Program-made: the position numbers and the translations under genes | In this document: positions 1 to 6,846 of the stretch, one piece after another | Layout: every line of letters starts with the position of its first letter | How positions within the stretch are numbered: position 1 is the stretch's first letter | Source: DASSFZ01 sp035693785 | GTDB lineage: Bacteria; Chloroflexota; Anaerolineae; Fen-1058 | DNA length: 11,241 nt | Assembly (NCBI GenBank): GCA_035693785.1 | Contig: DASSFZ010000083.1 | Location: 1-11,241, forward strand | Direction of reading: 5' to 3' | The notes under the pieces: model-generated | Databases searched by the model: none | The model's input: the letters and a program-made list of their open reading frames with translations, nothing else | Told to the model about the DNA's origin: nothing

Positions 1-230
1 TCAGGGGAATGCTGAAACTTGTCAGGCATATCCTATCCTTGGGGACAAAATATGCATAAGGCTATAAAAGTTATTAAATCTATGCGATTGTGCGATATAC
101 TACCATCGCAGGTGTTCTTCGTCAAGTGACATTCGTCTTAAAAATCATCATAGTATCGCTTATGGATAGGGCAGTGTACATTATGTAGAGATGAGTAGCG
201 GCGGACTTGCATGCGGACACAAGAAGAATG
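1..230. other. AT-rich stretch without a recognisable gene
   Basis: No convincing coding region was found on either strand in this left-edge stretch. It is clearly richer in A and T than the rest of the window. It contains a small inverted repeat (TGCGAT at 83-88 or 91-96 against ATCGCA at 105-110). There is also a sigma70-like pair on the plus strand (TTGGGG at 39-44, 18 bases, TATAAA at 63-68), but no plus-strand gene follows it, so I do not call a promoter. The stretch may be spacer or the edge of a gene lying outside the window. Confidence 0.4.
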
Positions 231-233
231 CTC

Positions 234-276
234 AGAAGCAAACAGCCCGCCTAGCTCAGGTGGGCTGTTCGCTTCT
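234..276 (-). terminator. Strong hairpin, probable terminator of the ABC transporter block
   Basis: An 18-base left arm (234-251) pairs with an 18-base right arm (259-276) around a 7-base loop. There is one A-C mismatch and one G-U type wobble. The core pairs AACAGCCC with GGGCTGTT. Read on the minus strand, which is the direction of the upstream permease, the stem is followed by a moderately T-rich run (CATTCTTCTTG). On the plus strand no T run follows. This makes it a plausible intrinsic terminator for the minus-strand block, about 160 bases after the permease stop. The T run is interrupted, so strength is uncertain. Confidence 0.6.
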
Positions 277-313
277 GGATGGTCGTTCCAGTCGGGGGCC
301 GGGACCGGATAAC

Positions 314-400
314 CTACCTCCTACCACGACCGGAAGGTTTTTCGAGTAGGGCGGCTGACATGAGGTGGCCTTTGATTCTGATCCGATAGTTCGTGGTCAT
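314..400 (-). pseudogene. Truncated start of a small YRIRxKGHL-type protein
   Basis: A 28-codon reading frame begins MTTNYRIRIKGHL and then runs through unrelated residues (ending KPSGRGRR) to a stop. From memory, the opening resembles small proteins (roughly 70-90 residues) of Actinobacteria and Chloroflexota that begin YRIRVKGHL and continue with a W-S-x-W-F-x-G segment. Here that continuation is missing, so the frame looks like the first ~13 codons of such a gene joined to other sequence. It lies on the same strand as the ABC permease, 34 bases after its stop, and before the terminator hairpin. The ribosome binding site is weak (AGG). The match is short, so chance similarity cannot be excluded. 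Confidence 0.35.
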
Positions 401-434
401 CGTCGCGCCTGCATGTGTGGTGATTGTGTGAGGC

Positions 435-1247
435 TCAAAACTCTTCCCGTCCGAAGCGCCACAGCGCGACGGCCGTGAACAGCACGCACCACAGCGCGGT
501 GGCGAGGATCGGCGCCAGGGGCGGGGTCGCCTGACCGAGCGCCACCTGTGTGATCGGCGGAACAGGGCTAGCCGCCTGCCCGAGGAAGCCCCACGGCGTG
601 ATGTCGGCCAGCCACGGCGCAAGGCCGAGCAAGAGCTGGTAGCCGAACACGAAAGCCATCGGTATGCCGATGACCGCTCCGCGTGCTTCGAAGAGCGTGC
701 CAAGCATGAGTGTGAGCGTGAGGTAGAACAGCACGTTCAGGAACGCCATGCCCAGCGCGGCGACGAAGCCGCCGGGGGCGATCGAGCCGCCGGCCGCCGA
801 GAGCAGGATGAGGGCCAGCGTGCCCGGAATGAGCACGCCGGTGGCGAGCAGACCCAGCCCGTGCGCAATCAGCTTTGACAGGATGAAGGCCACGCGCGAC
901 ACGGGTTTGGAGAGCACCCACGCCGCCGTGCCCGAGCGCGTCTCGTCGAGGATGGCCTCCTGGGCGATGATGATCACGCCGATGGCCAGCGCGACCAGGC
1001 TCAAGGTCATGAATACCAGCGCGCCTTCGGAAGGACGATCAGCCACCCCCTGCGCGGTCACTTCGGCATCCGGTACGGCGAACAGCAGCATGGCGAGGAT
1101 GCCATTCAAGATGGCCACCCAGATGATCGTCTGAACCAGCCAGCGGCGCGTGCGCCACCACGCGCCAGTTTCTTTGCTCAACAGGTTGGCAAAGCCGCGT
1201 CGCCAGCCTGTCTCGTGGACGGGTTGCAGTGCGCTATGCGTGGACAT
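435..1247 (-). CDS. ABC-2 family transporter permease
   Basis: This 270-residue integral membrane protein is the probable membrane half of the ABC transporter whose ATPase is encoded just upstream. About six hydrophobic helices are visible, near residues 38-58, 76-96, 127-150, 159-184, 190-210 and 243-263. Between helices 2 and 3 lies the stretch EAILDETRSGTAAWVLSKP followed by VSR, typical of ABC-2 permeases of the multidrug/natronin-type export group. The start codon at 1247 overlaps the end of the ATPase gene by 14 bases and has an AGGGAG Shine-Dalgarno about 6 bases upstream, which points to coupled translation. The substrate cannot be read from the sequence; export of a drug, lipid or small peptide is the usual role for such pairs. 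Confidence 0.88.
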   Translation of the reverse strand: MSTHSALQPVHETGWRRGFANLLSKETGAWWRTRRWLVQTIIWVAILNGILAMLLFAVPDAEVTAQGVADRPSEGALVFMTLSLVALAIGVIIIAQEAILDETRSGTAAWVLSKPVSRVAFILSKLIAHGLGLLATGVLIPGTLALILLSAAGGSIAPGGFVAALGMAFLNVLFYLTLTLMLGTLFEARGAVIGIPMAFVFGYQLLLGLAPWLADITPWGFLGQAASPVPPITQVALGQATPPLAPILATALWCVLFTAVALWRFGREEF

Positions 1248-2202
1248 GTTCGCTCCCTTCGACGATGTTGAGGAAGATCTCTTCCAGATCGTGCTTCTTG
1301 CGCCCGAATTCGGTCACGACGAGATTCTCGTCGGACAAGGCAAGCCGCAGCAGTTGGCTCTCGGCGATCTGCTCATCATTCACACTGACGGTCCACGTCG
1401 TCAGGCCATTGCTCGGCGCGACGCTGACCGACTTCACCCACGGTTGGCTTGCCACGTGGTCGCGCGCCCGCTCGCCATCTCCCTTGACGACGACGGTGTA
1501 CACCGTGCCTTCGCTGCCAACCAGGAGTTGCTCGATGGGCGCCTGCGCCACCAGCCGGCCCTTGTTGAGAATGGCGACGGTGTCGCTCACGCGCTGCACG
1601 TCGGCGAGGATATGCGTCGAGTAGAAGATGGTGGTGTACTTGCGCAGGCGCTCCATCACTTCCAGCACGTCGCGCCGGCCCTGCGGATCGAGCGAGGCGG
1701 CCGGCTCGTCGAGGATCAACAGGTCGGGATAGTTGACCTGCGCCTGGGCGATGCCCAGCCGCTGGCGCTCGCCGCCGGAGAAGCCCTTGATGGGGCGGTC
1801 GGCTTTGTCGTCCAGCCCGACCAGTTTCAGCGTCTCCGCGACGCGCGCCTCGATGGCGGCCTTCGGCCCGCGGTAGAAGAAGCGCGCCGTGAAGCGCAGC
1901 GTTTCGCGCGCGGTCATGTGCTCGTAGAAGCGCGGGTCTTGCGCCAGGTAGCCGACGCGCTGGCGGATCGACCCGCTCTCGCGAGCGATGTCGTGGCCGA
2001 AGACCGTGCCGCCGCCGCTCGTGGGGCGCGCCAGTCCGAGCAGCAGCTTGATCGTCGTGGTCTTGCCCGCGCCGTTGGGGCCGAGGAAGCCGAAGATCGA
2101 GTTCTTGTGCACGCTCAGGTTGAGCGACGTGAGCGCGTTTACTCCGTTGAAGGTCTTGGTCAGTCCTTGTGTCTGGATGACCGAACTCTCTGATGCGTTC
2201 AT
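1234..2202 (-). CDS. ABC transporter ATP-binding protein (ABC-2 exporter type)
   Basis: This 322-residue cytoplasmic ATPase energises the partner permease. All nucleotide-binding motifs are present: Walker A GPNGAGKT (41-48), Q-loop Gln88, signature FSGGERQRLG (141-150, Phe and Glu in place of the usual Leu and Gln), Walker B LLILDEP (161-167), D-loop SLD (170-172) and switch His197. A C-terminal extension of about 100 residues (after 220), ending in LEEIFLNIVEG, is typical of CcmA/BcrA-like ATPases paired with ABC-2 permeases. The start at 2202 has a strong AAGGAGAGG Shine-Dalgarno. Substrate unknown. Confidence 0.93.
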   Translation of the reverse strand: MNASESSVIQTQGLTKTFNGVNALTSLNLSVHKNSIFGFLGPNGAGKTTTIKLLLGLARPTSGGGTVFGHDIARESGSIRQRVGYLAQDPRFYEHMTARETLRFTARFFYRGPKAAIEARVAETLKLVGLDDKADRPIKGFSGGERQRLGIAQAQVNYPDLLILDEPAASLDPQGRRDVLEVMERLRKYTTIFYSTHILADVQRVSDTVAILNKGRLVAQAPIEQLLVGSEGTVYTVVVKGDGERARDHVASQPWVKSVSVAPSNGLTTWTVSVNDEQIAESQLLRLALSDENLVVTEFGRKKHDLEEIFLNIVEGSEHVHA

Positions 2203-2268
2203 GGTTTTCCTCTCCTTGGTAGACCTGACACACCGATTTCCCCGGGGACGTTTTTAGGCTCCGAAGTT

Positions 2269-2340
2269 GGCAAGTATCCCGCTATCGACCTGGGCGATTG
2301 CGCGTTCATTTTGCACCTTGACCGTGCCGGAATACTTGCC
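2269..2340. repeat. 13-base imperfect inverted repeat between hydrolase and ABC genes
   Basis: GGCAAGTATCCCG (2269-2281) faces CGGAATACTTGCC (2328-2340), matching at 12 of 13 positions when inverted, with 46 bases between. The arms could form a long-looped stem in RNA between the hydrolase and the ATPase gene. No T run follows directly, so it is not a classical terminator. The minus-strand frame through it (28 codons from an ATG at 2343) resembles nothing I know. Confidence 0.45.
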
Positions 2341-2341
2341 C

Positions 2342-2368
2342 ATCCGTGTAATCCGTGGGAAATCCGTG
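2342..2368. repeat. Three copies of ATCCGTG
   Basis: The heptamer ATCCGTG occurs at 2342-2348, 2351-2357 and 2362-2368, spaced 9 and 11 bases apart, just after the stop of the membrane hydrolase gene. Such short TCCGTG-type repeats are frequent in intergenic DNA of many environmental bacteria. It could be a slippage product or part of a dispersed repeat; no function can be assigned. Confidence 0.5.
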
Positions 2369-2378
2369 TGACAGGTCT

Positions 2379-4061
2379 TTAGTTACTCGGCAGCGGCTGT
2401 CCGCTGCGCGCCGCTTCGATCACCTCGCGGATGGCAGCCACGACCTGGCGTGCCTTCTCCGGCTTGGCGAGGATGGAACTGTGATCGGCATCCTCAACGA
2501 CGATCAAGCGGCTGTTGGTCGACAGCGCAAGATAAGGCTGGGAGTAGCCTTCGATGAATTGCGCCAGTTCTTCCGGCGATAGTCGATGATCGGCGACCTG
2601 GACGACGAGCCGCATGTCGCCTAAACTGTCCACCGGCAAGGCCGATTTGTCGATCGGCCGCGAGTCGATGGCTTCATCCGTCGCGGCCTGAACGTTTTGC
2701 TCGCCGGGCATGATGGCCGTGATTTCGGCTTGCTGCTGCAGCGGATAGTCCTGTGAAAACACAGCGACCATGTAGCGGTACAAGCCAATCTGCTCGAACG
2801 TTCTCAGCCAGTCCCATGTCCCTCGACGGGATTCGAGTGCTTGGGGCGTCTTGTTGAGAAGCGCCGAATCCATGATGTCCCATACTCCGCTCAAAACCCA
2901 GCGTTGGTGCTCAGTTTCGTCGGTGATGGGTTCCAGTGGCGTAACGTCCACCAGCACCAACCCCAGCACCTCGTCGGGATAGGAGGCGGTGTAGTTGATG
3001 ATCAGACGCCCGCCGTACGAATTGCCCGCCAGGACGTAAGGCCCCGCGATATGGGCGTTGACCAACAGCGTGTGGAGTTCGCGCACAATCTGCGGAGCAT
3101 CACGTGGCTGCAGGCCGGGCTGGCTCCAACCGTGACCGGCGCGATCGTAGGCACATACGCGATTCGTCGAGGCAAGCTCCTGCTGCACCCAGTGCCAGTG
3201 TGACGAAAAACCGAGCGAGCCTGCTTCGAGAATCACGGTTGGACTGCCTTCGCCAAGGCATTCGATGTGCAGGCTGTAGCCGCCGACATCGACCATTTGC
3301 GCTGGCGCTGGAAAACTGCGCGACTCGCCTGCGTGATAGACCACGGCCGTCATCAGCAGCACGCCGATGGCGAGTGGTATCGCCAACGACGCTTTTGCGG
3401 TCGCGCGTAAGACGCGCCGAGGGCGCGTGGCGGTTGGCGTGCTGGCCGGGGCGATCTGCACGCGCTGCCACACCCACGCGAACACGATGACGATCGATAC
3501 GTAGAGCGGCGGGTGCTCCCAGAACGTTCCCGGCGCTAACTGAAAAACGGGCAGCAGGATCAGCGGCAGATACGTCGCCGCCATCAACACGGCCAGAACA
3601 AGACCCGCCAATATCGCAGGCAGCGACGTGAACAGCCGAGGCAGCGCCCAGCCGCGCCAGGCGACGCGCTCGGCGGTGGCGCACAGGAATGCCGTCCCCA
3701 TCGTCACCACAAGCAGCCCCATCAACGGGTACTTCGGCGCGTAGCCTGCGCTGGTCGTACCTAAATACCCGACGATCGGCGCGACCAACAGTGGGACCAG
3801 GGCGATGATGGTCCACTCTACACCTTTGGGGAATTGGAGCACGCGCCATAGTGCGCCTTCTTTCGTCGTCGGGCTGACGAGCAGCGCGGCGATGGTTGGC
3901 GACAACAGAGCGATCAGCCCGAGCGGGAGATAGGGCAGCACGGCCGTGAGCAGCGCCGCAGGCCATGCAATGGCAATCGTGAGCGCGACGAAGAACAGCA
4001 GTGGATGGCGGCTTAGAACAGATGTTGCTTTGCCGGTCGCGCTCGATGTGATGGTTGTCAT
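2379..4061 (-). CDS. Membrane domain (degenerate CPBP-like) fused to alpha/beta hydrolase
   Basis: The 560-residue protein has two parts. Residues 1-245 hold about seven hydrophobic helices (near 20-40, 44-63, 83-100, 113-130, 145-172, 184-198, 226-243). The segment ERVAWRGWALPRL (131-143) followed by MAATYLPL (160-167) resembles the two conserved motifs of CPBP/Abi membrane proteases (EExxWRG and a helix ending in H-L-P). The first Glu is Ala130 and the His position is Tyr164. Residues 255-545 are an alpha/beta hydrolase: oxyanion segment LEAGS, nucleophile elbow GNSYGG (Ser348), candidate acid Asp491 and catalytic His527 in DADHSS. The hydrolase should face outside or inside depending on an odd or even helix count, which cannot be fixed by eye. 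Start supported by AAGGAGGG four bases upstream. Substrate unknown (ester, epoxide or lactone). Confidence 0.8.
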   Translation of the reverse strand: MTTITSSATGKATSVLSRHPLLFFVALTIAIAWPAALLTAVLPYLPLGLIALLSPTIAALLVSPTTKEGALWRVLQFPKGVEWTIIALVPLLVAPIVGYLGTTSAGYAPKYPLMGLLVVTMGTAFLCATAERVAWRGWALPRLFTSLPAILAGLVLAVLMAATYLPLILLPVFQLAPGTFWEHPPLYVSIVIVFAWVWQRVQIAPASTPTATRPRRVLRATAKASLAIPLAIGVLLMTAVVYHAGESRSFPAPAQMVDVGGYSLHIECLGEGSPTVILEAGSLGFSSHWHWVQQELASTNRVCAYDRAGHGWSQPGLQPRDAPQIVRELHTLLVNAHIAGPYVLAGNSYGGRLIINYTASYPDEVLGLVLVDVTPLEPITDETEHQRWVLSGVWDIMDSALLNKTPQALESRRGTWDWLRTFEQIGLYRYMVAVFSQDYPLQQQAEITAIMPGEQNVQAATDEAIDSRPIDKSALPVDSLGDMRLVVQVADHRLSPEELAQFIEGYSQPYLALSTNSRLIVVEDADHSSILAKPEKARQVVAAIREVIEAARSGQPLPSN

Positions 4062-4163
4062 ATGCCCTCCTTGCGATCAGATTTGCACTCGAGCCACTTG
4101 TCAGCCTGCAAGCAGTTGGACTTGTTGTTGCCGATTCGATCACGGCGCGGATCGGCCCGCTGA

Positions 4164-5276
4164 TCAGGCCGTTGGGTCAGATGGTTTGATCGGCGCTTCT
4201 GGCGGCGCCCCAACGGCGAGCGTCGTCGTAAGCGGCACTGGCGCGCGTTGCTTCGGCGCTGTGCTCATACCCCATGCGATCAGGCCCAGCGCGCTCGCGG
4301 TTGACACTGCGCCAGCGATCAGGAATCCGCCGGCGGCGGCCGTGAGTGCCCGGCTCGCAATCTCGGCAATGGCCTGGCGCAGCGCCGCGCTGTATGGCAC
4401 GCCCTCGATCATGTAGCGAGATTGATCGAGTCCCAGGCGGATGCTGCTGGCGGTGAGCGGGGTGTTGATGGCGATGCCCATGACGAGCACCAGCGCTGCC
4501 GGGGCCAGCAGTGTCCAGCCCAGCCACAGCAAACGCTCGCGCAGATTCGCTTCGCCGATGAAAGCGGCGGCCAGCCATACGGCACCCGCCAGCACAATCA
4601 ACGAGCCGATCGCCACGCTCAGGTCGAGGTTCCCCAGAAAGATCAGATTGAACGGGCGCCAATCGGCGCGCAGGTCCAACGGTTCCCGGCTGAGGCTGAT
4701 CTGATCGGGAACCTGGTTGATGAAATCGGGCAGGGCAAGGGTAATTTGCCGTGTCGCCTCCTCAACTGAAACGCTCGAAGCTCGGCAGCGAATCAAGGTG
4801 CTGCCCGCGGCCAGCGGCTCTTGCCCCGTCGCGCACGCCGGCAGCTGCTCGGCCAGCACGCGCGCAAAACGCGCGCCACCTTCACCTTGCAATTCGGCTT
4901 TGACTGGCGCGATATCCATGTAGAGATCGAGCGCGGCGCGTTTACCTTCGAGACTATCGAAGGCCTGATTGACGATGCGCACCGATTGCTCGCGCAGATA
5001 TTGCGGCGTCATCACTTCGCGCAAGGCCTTATCCAGCGCGGCCGGCGGCAGATCCCTGTTAATCTCGCGCGGGAACCACCGATTGTTAATGTAGAGCGGC
5101 AGGTCTTGCGACAACAGCGCTTCGTACAGGCGCGGGTCGTCAAGCAGATTGACGTAGAAGTCTCGATCGAGCACCCATGAGTTGATCGAGATCGCGATCA
5201 GGGTCGTGAAGATCAAAGGGAACACCAGGAAGATCACGACCAACAGGGCAATCACTCTGCGTAACGAAATCGACAT
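4164..5276 (-). CDS. Uncharacterised membrane protein with large extracytoplasmic loop
   Basis: I do not recognise a named family for this 370-residue protein. Visible architecture: one helix at 8-30, a hydrophilic region of about 185 residues (31-215) probably outside the membrane, then helices near 218-240, 249-272 and 313-338, and a Pro/Thr/Ala-rich tail. The outer region begins WVLDRDFYVNLLDDPRLYEALL, a pattern I associate loosely with conserved hypothetical membrane proteins of Chloroflexota-type genomes. It carries Cys148 and Cys164, which could form a disulfide. Translation start is supported by AAGGAGG five bases before the ATG. It is the promoter-proximal gene of the minus-strand block, 102 bases ahead of the membrane hydrolase, so a shared cell-envelope role is possible but unproven. 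Confidence 0.75.
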   Translation of the reverse strand: MSISLRRVIALLVVIFLVFPLIFTTLIAISINSWVLDRDFYVNLLDDPRLYEALLSQDLPLYINNRWFPREINRDLPPAALDKALREVMTPQYLREQSVRIVNQAFDSLEGKRAALDLYMDIAPVKAELQGEGGARFARVLAEQLPACATGQEPLAAGSTLIRCRASSVSVEEATRQITLALPDFINQVPDQISLSREPLDLRADWRPFNLIFLGNLDLSVAIGSLIVLAGAVWLAAAFIGEANLRERLLWLGWTLLAPAALVLVMGIAINTPLTASSIRLGLDQSRYMIEGVPYSAALRQAIAEIASRALTAAAGGFLIAGAVSTASALGLIAWGMSTAPKQRAPVPLTTTLAVGAPPEAPIKPSDPTA

Positions 5277-5292
5277 GACAGCCTCCTTGGAT

Positions 5293-5328
5293 GGGACGGC
5301 AACTCCGCAGCCCGCCGTCCCCGGCGGG
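5293..5328 (-). promoter_or_regulatory. Two mutually exclusive hairpins in the 5' leader of the membrane-protein gene
   Basis: GGGACGGC (5293-5300) is a perfect inverted match to GCCGTCCC (5314-5321). CCCGCCG (5311-5317) is a perfect inverted match to CGGCGGG (5322-5328). The two pairs share bases 5314-5317, so only one stem can form at a time. In the minus-strand transcript the start-proximal stem ends four bases before the Shine-Dalgarno (complement of 5282-5288). The layout resembles a translational or transcriptional attenuator, but no known riboswitch consensus was recognised. Confidence 0.4.
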
Positions 5329-5353
5329 TAAAACCCCGCTTTGGCATGGTGGG

Positions 5354-5382
5354 ATTGTATTGATTTGCCCTGCGTCTGTATT
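5354..5382 (-). promoter_or_regulatory. Candidate sigma70-type promoter for the minus-strand block
   Basis: On the minus strand a -10-like TACAAT (complement of 5354-5359) is preceded after 17 bases by a weak -35-like AATACA (complement of 5377-5382, three of six consensus bases). It sits about 80 bases upstream of the 370-residue membrane-protein gene, leaving room for the hairpin leader. The -10 is good and the -35 poor. Confidence 0.35.
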
Positions 5383-5625
5383 CGACTAAACGGACCTTCT
5401 ACGTGTACACCGAAAGTCGGATGAGCGACCGGGCATTCGGATGCATTGGCCCGAGAATGCTCATCGTCAGTCTTTTATCCTTTATCTTCGTCCGGGTCCT
5501 TGCCTACGACTAACGATGTAGTGATCAGGCGACACGTGGACGATGCTGCCATCGGCTGCGTCTGATAATGCCTGATGGGCACAGCCGGGGTTGCCGGCTG
5601 CAGATCGAGCGGCCACTGTGGGCGC

Positions 5626-5742
5626 CTAGGAGGTAAGACTCATGAGGATCAGCGCGACGATCGCGATCATCAAGACCAGCACGGGGAAGGCCAGAGCAAT
5701 GTCGACCAGGCGCATGAGTACGGCTGAACCCACTGAACCCCC
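5626..5742 (-). pseudogene. Relic of an OppC/DppC-like peptide ABC transporter permease
   Basis: The minus-strand frame from 5742 to a stop at 5626-5628 reads GGSVGSAVLMRLVDIALAFP and continues with VLVLMIAIVAL before ending in SLTS. The string MR-LVD-I-x-LAFP-x-L-LxxAIVA is characteristic of the DppC/OppC class of dipeptide/oligopeptide transporter inner-membrane proteins, just before their EAA loop. A real family member has about 280 or more residues; only about 35 remain, with no coherent continuation on either side and an in-frame stop where the family continues with a G-P-S-L stretch. I infer a decayed or truncated gene fragment. Confidence 0.55.
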
Positions 5743-5809
5743 TTTGCTCGAACTTCGGCCACACTCTCTGCGTGAAAGGGTCTAACCACAGTACTGTTTA
5801 GATAAGGCA

Positions 5810-5831
5810 GGCGGGCATCCCCATGCCCGCC
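5810..5831. repeat. Perfect 9-bp hairpin with CCCC loop
   Basis: GGCGGGCAT (5810-5818) and ATGCCCGCC (5823-5831) form a perfect stem with a four-base loop. No T run follows on either strand, so an intrinsic terminator is unlikely. It may be a dispersed palindromic element or a protein-binding site in front of the FGE-sulfatase lipoprotein gene, 106 bases before its start. Confidence 0.5.
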
Positions 5832-5936
5832 ACTAATTGGTAGGCTGAAATCCGCCAGATTGGTACTTTTCCTGGGTGGCTCTCCACATAATAATGTAAG
5901 TGAAAGCCCCGCCACCGCATCAGGAAGGGAAAGACG

Positions 5937-6794
5937 ATGTCAGACAACAAGGTTACCAGAGATAATGAATCACGATCATTCTTGGAAACATCCCTGACTG
6001 TACTCGCTATCGTGGCGGCTTTGGCTATCGCGTTCGGTGGCTGTGCTCCAGTTGCAGCGACTCCACCGCCAACCCAGGGTATGGTCTTTGTCCCCGCAGG
6101 TGAATTCATCATGGGCAGCGAAGTCGGGCTCACGGATGAACAACCTGCGCACACGGTGTTCCTTGATGCTTTTTGGATTGACGAAGCCGAAGTGACCAAC
6201 GCCCTGTACAAGCTGTGCGTTCAATCCGGCGCATGTGGGAAACCGATCGTGACGAGCTATTTTGACGATCCCGCCTATTCGAATCATCCGGTGATATCTG
6301 TATCGTGGGAGGATGCCAGAGCCTATTGTGCGTGGGCAGGCCGCCGCCTGCCCACCGAGGCCGAATGGGAGAAAGCGGCCAGTTGGGACCCTGTGACAAA
6401 TGAAAAACGTGTTTATCCATGGGGCAATGATTTTGACTGTGAAAAGGGCAATTTCGAAAGGTCGAGTTGTGATGGATATGAGAAGACTTCGCCGGTGGGG
6501 AGTTTTCCACCCGGGGCAAGTGCCTACGGCGCACTCGATATGGCAGGCAATGCATGGGAATGGGTCAACGATGCGTTCCTCGAAACCGATCCATTCGGCG
6601 CGAGGGAAAACTACTACGCCGTTTCGCCTTCGTCCAACCCGCAGGGGGTTGATCCTTCGATCACTATGTATCGTGTGATGAGAGGCGGTGCATGGAAGAT
6701 GAACTTTGGTAATGGCCGTGCTGCCTATCGCCTGTGGTTCGGGCTGAGCGAGGCCTACGACTTCGCCGGCTTCCGCTGCGCCAGCTCTGAATAG
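5937..6794 (+). CDS. FGE-sulfatase (SUMF1-like) domain lipoprotein
   Basis: This 285-residue protein has a hydrophobic helix (20-35) ending FGGC, an imperfect lipobox with Cys36 as probable lipidation site, followed by a Pro-rich linker. The formylglycine-generating-enzyme/sulfatase-modifying fold fills residues 49-285: GMVFVPAGEFIMGS, ISVSWEDARAYCAWAGRRLP, TEAEWEKAA, YPWGN, DMAGNAWEW (201-209), RGGAW (249-253) and GFRCA (279-283). True FGEs carry a Cys pair shortly after the RGGSW segment; here that stretch reads KMNFGNGRAAYR with no cysteine. It is therefore unlikely to make formylglycine and is better seen as a surface-anchored member of this diverse fold (oxidase, binding or signalling roles). 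Start supported by AGGAAGGG seven bases upstream. The regulator gene follows closely. Confidence 0.88.
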   Translation: MSDNKVTRDNESRSFLETSLTVLAIVAALAIAFGGCAPVAATPPPTQGMVFVPAGEFIMGSEVGLTDEQPAHTVFLDAFWIDEAEVTNALYKLCVQSGACGKPIVTSYFDDPAYSNHPVISVSWEDARAYCAWAGRRLPTEAEWEKAASWDPVTNEKRVYPWGNDFDCEKGNFERSSCDGYEKTSPVGSFPPGASAYGALDMAGNAWEWVNDAFLETDPFGARENYYAVSPSSNPQGVDPSITMYRVMRGGAWKMNFGNGRAAYRLWFGLSEAYDFAGFRCASSE

Positions 6795-6846
6795 GCATTA
6801 ACCGTCCAGAAAGGACGCCGCTTCCCGGATGCCAATCGGAGCAGCC

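Larger units (their letters stand above)
5277..5936. other. 660-base divergent spacer without an intact gene
   Basis: This spacer separates the minus-strand block from the plus-strand cluster. It contains the leader hairpins and promoter candidate on its left, a relic of an ABC permease at 5626-5742, and a perfect hairpin at 5810-5831. The longer open frames within it (such as minus 5525-5764 and 5670-5915) have no recognisable protein pattern and lie in other frames than the relic. The piece between about 5400 and 5620 shows nothing I can name. A purine-rich AGGAAGGG (5922-5929) is the ribosome binding site of the next gene. Confidence 0.6.

Noticed and set aside
240..270. tRNA-like TAGCTCAGGTGGGC string
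   Set aside because: It resembles a tRNA D arm, but no anticodon arm, T arm (GGTTCRA) or acceptor pairing follows; the string is the loop and arm of the terminator hairpin.
421..434. Exact 14-base direct repeat TGATTGTGTGAGGC at 421-434 and 9500-9513
   Set aside because: One pair of this length is not surprising by chance in 11 kb, and the flanks share nothing, so it is not treated as an attachment-site duplication.
1150..2193. Long plus-strand frame opposite the ABC ATPase gene
   Set aside because: It is an antisense shadow of a clear ABC ATPase with all motifs; the 347-residue product is Arg/Asp/Ala-rich and has no family pattern.
2254..2343. 28-codon minus-strand ORF (MGKYSGTVKV...) between hydrolase and ABC ATPase
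   Set aside because: No Shine-Dalgarno and no known family; it lies across the inverted repeat, so it is best explained as non-coding spacer.
3100..4143. Long minus-strand frame overlapping the membrane hydrolase in another frame
   Set aside because: The product is Arg-rich and low in recognisable motifs; the hydrolase frame has catalytic motifs, helices and a strong ribosome binding site.
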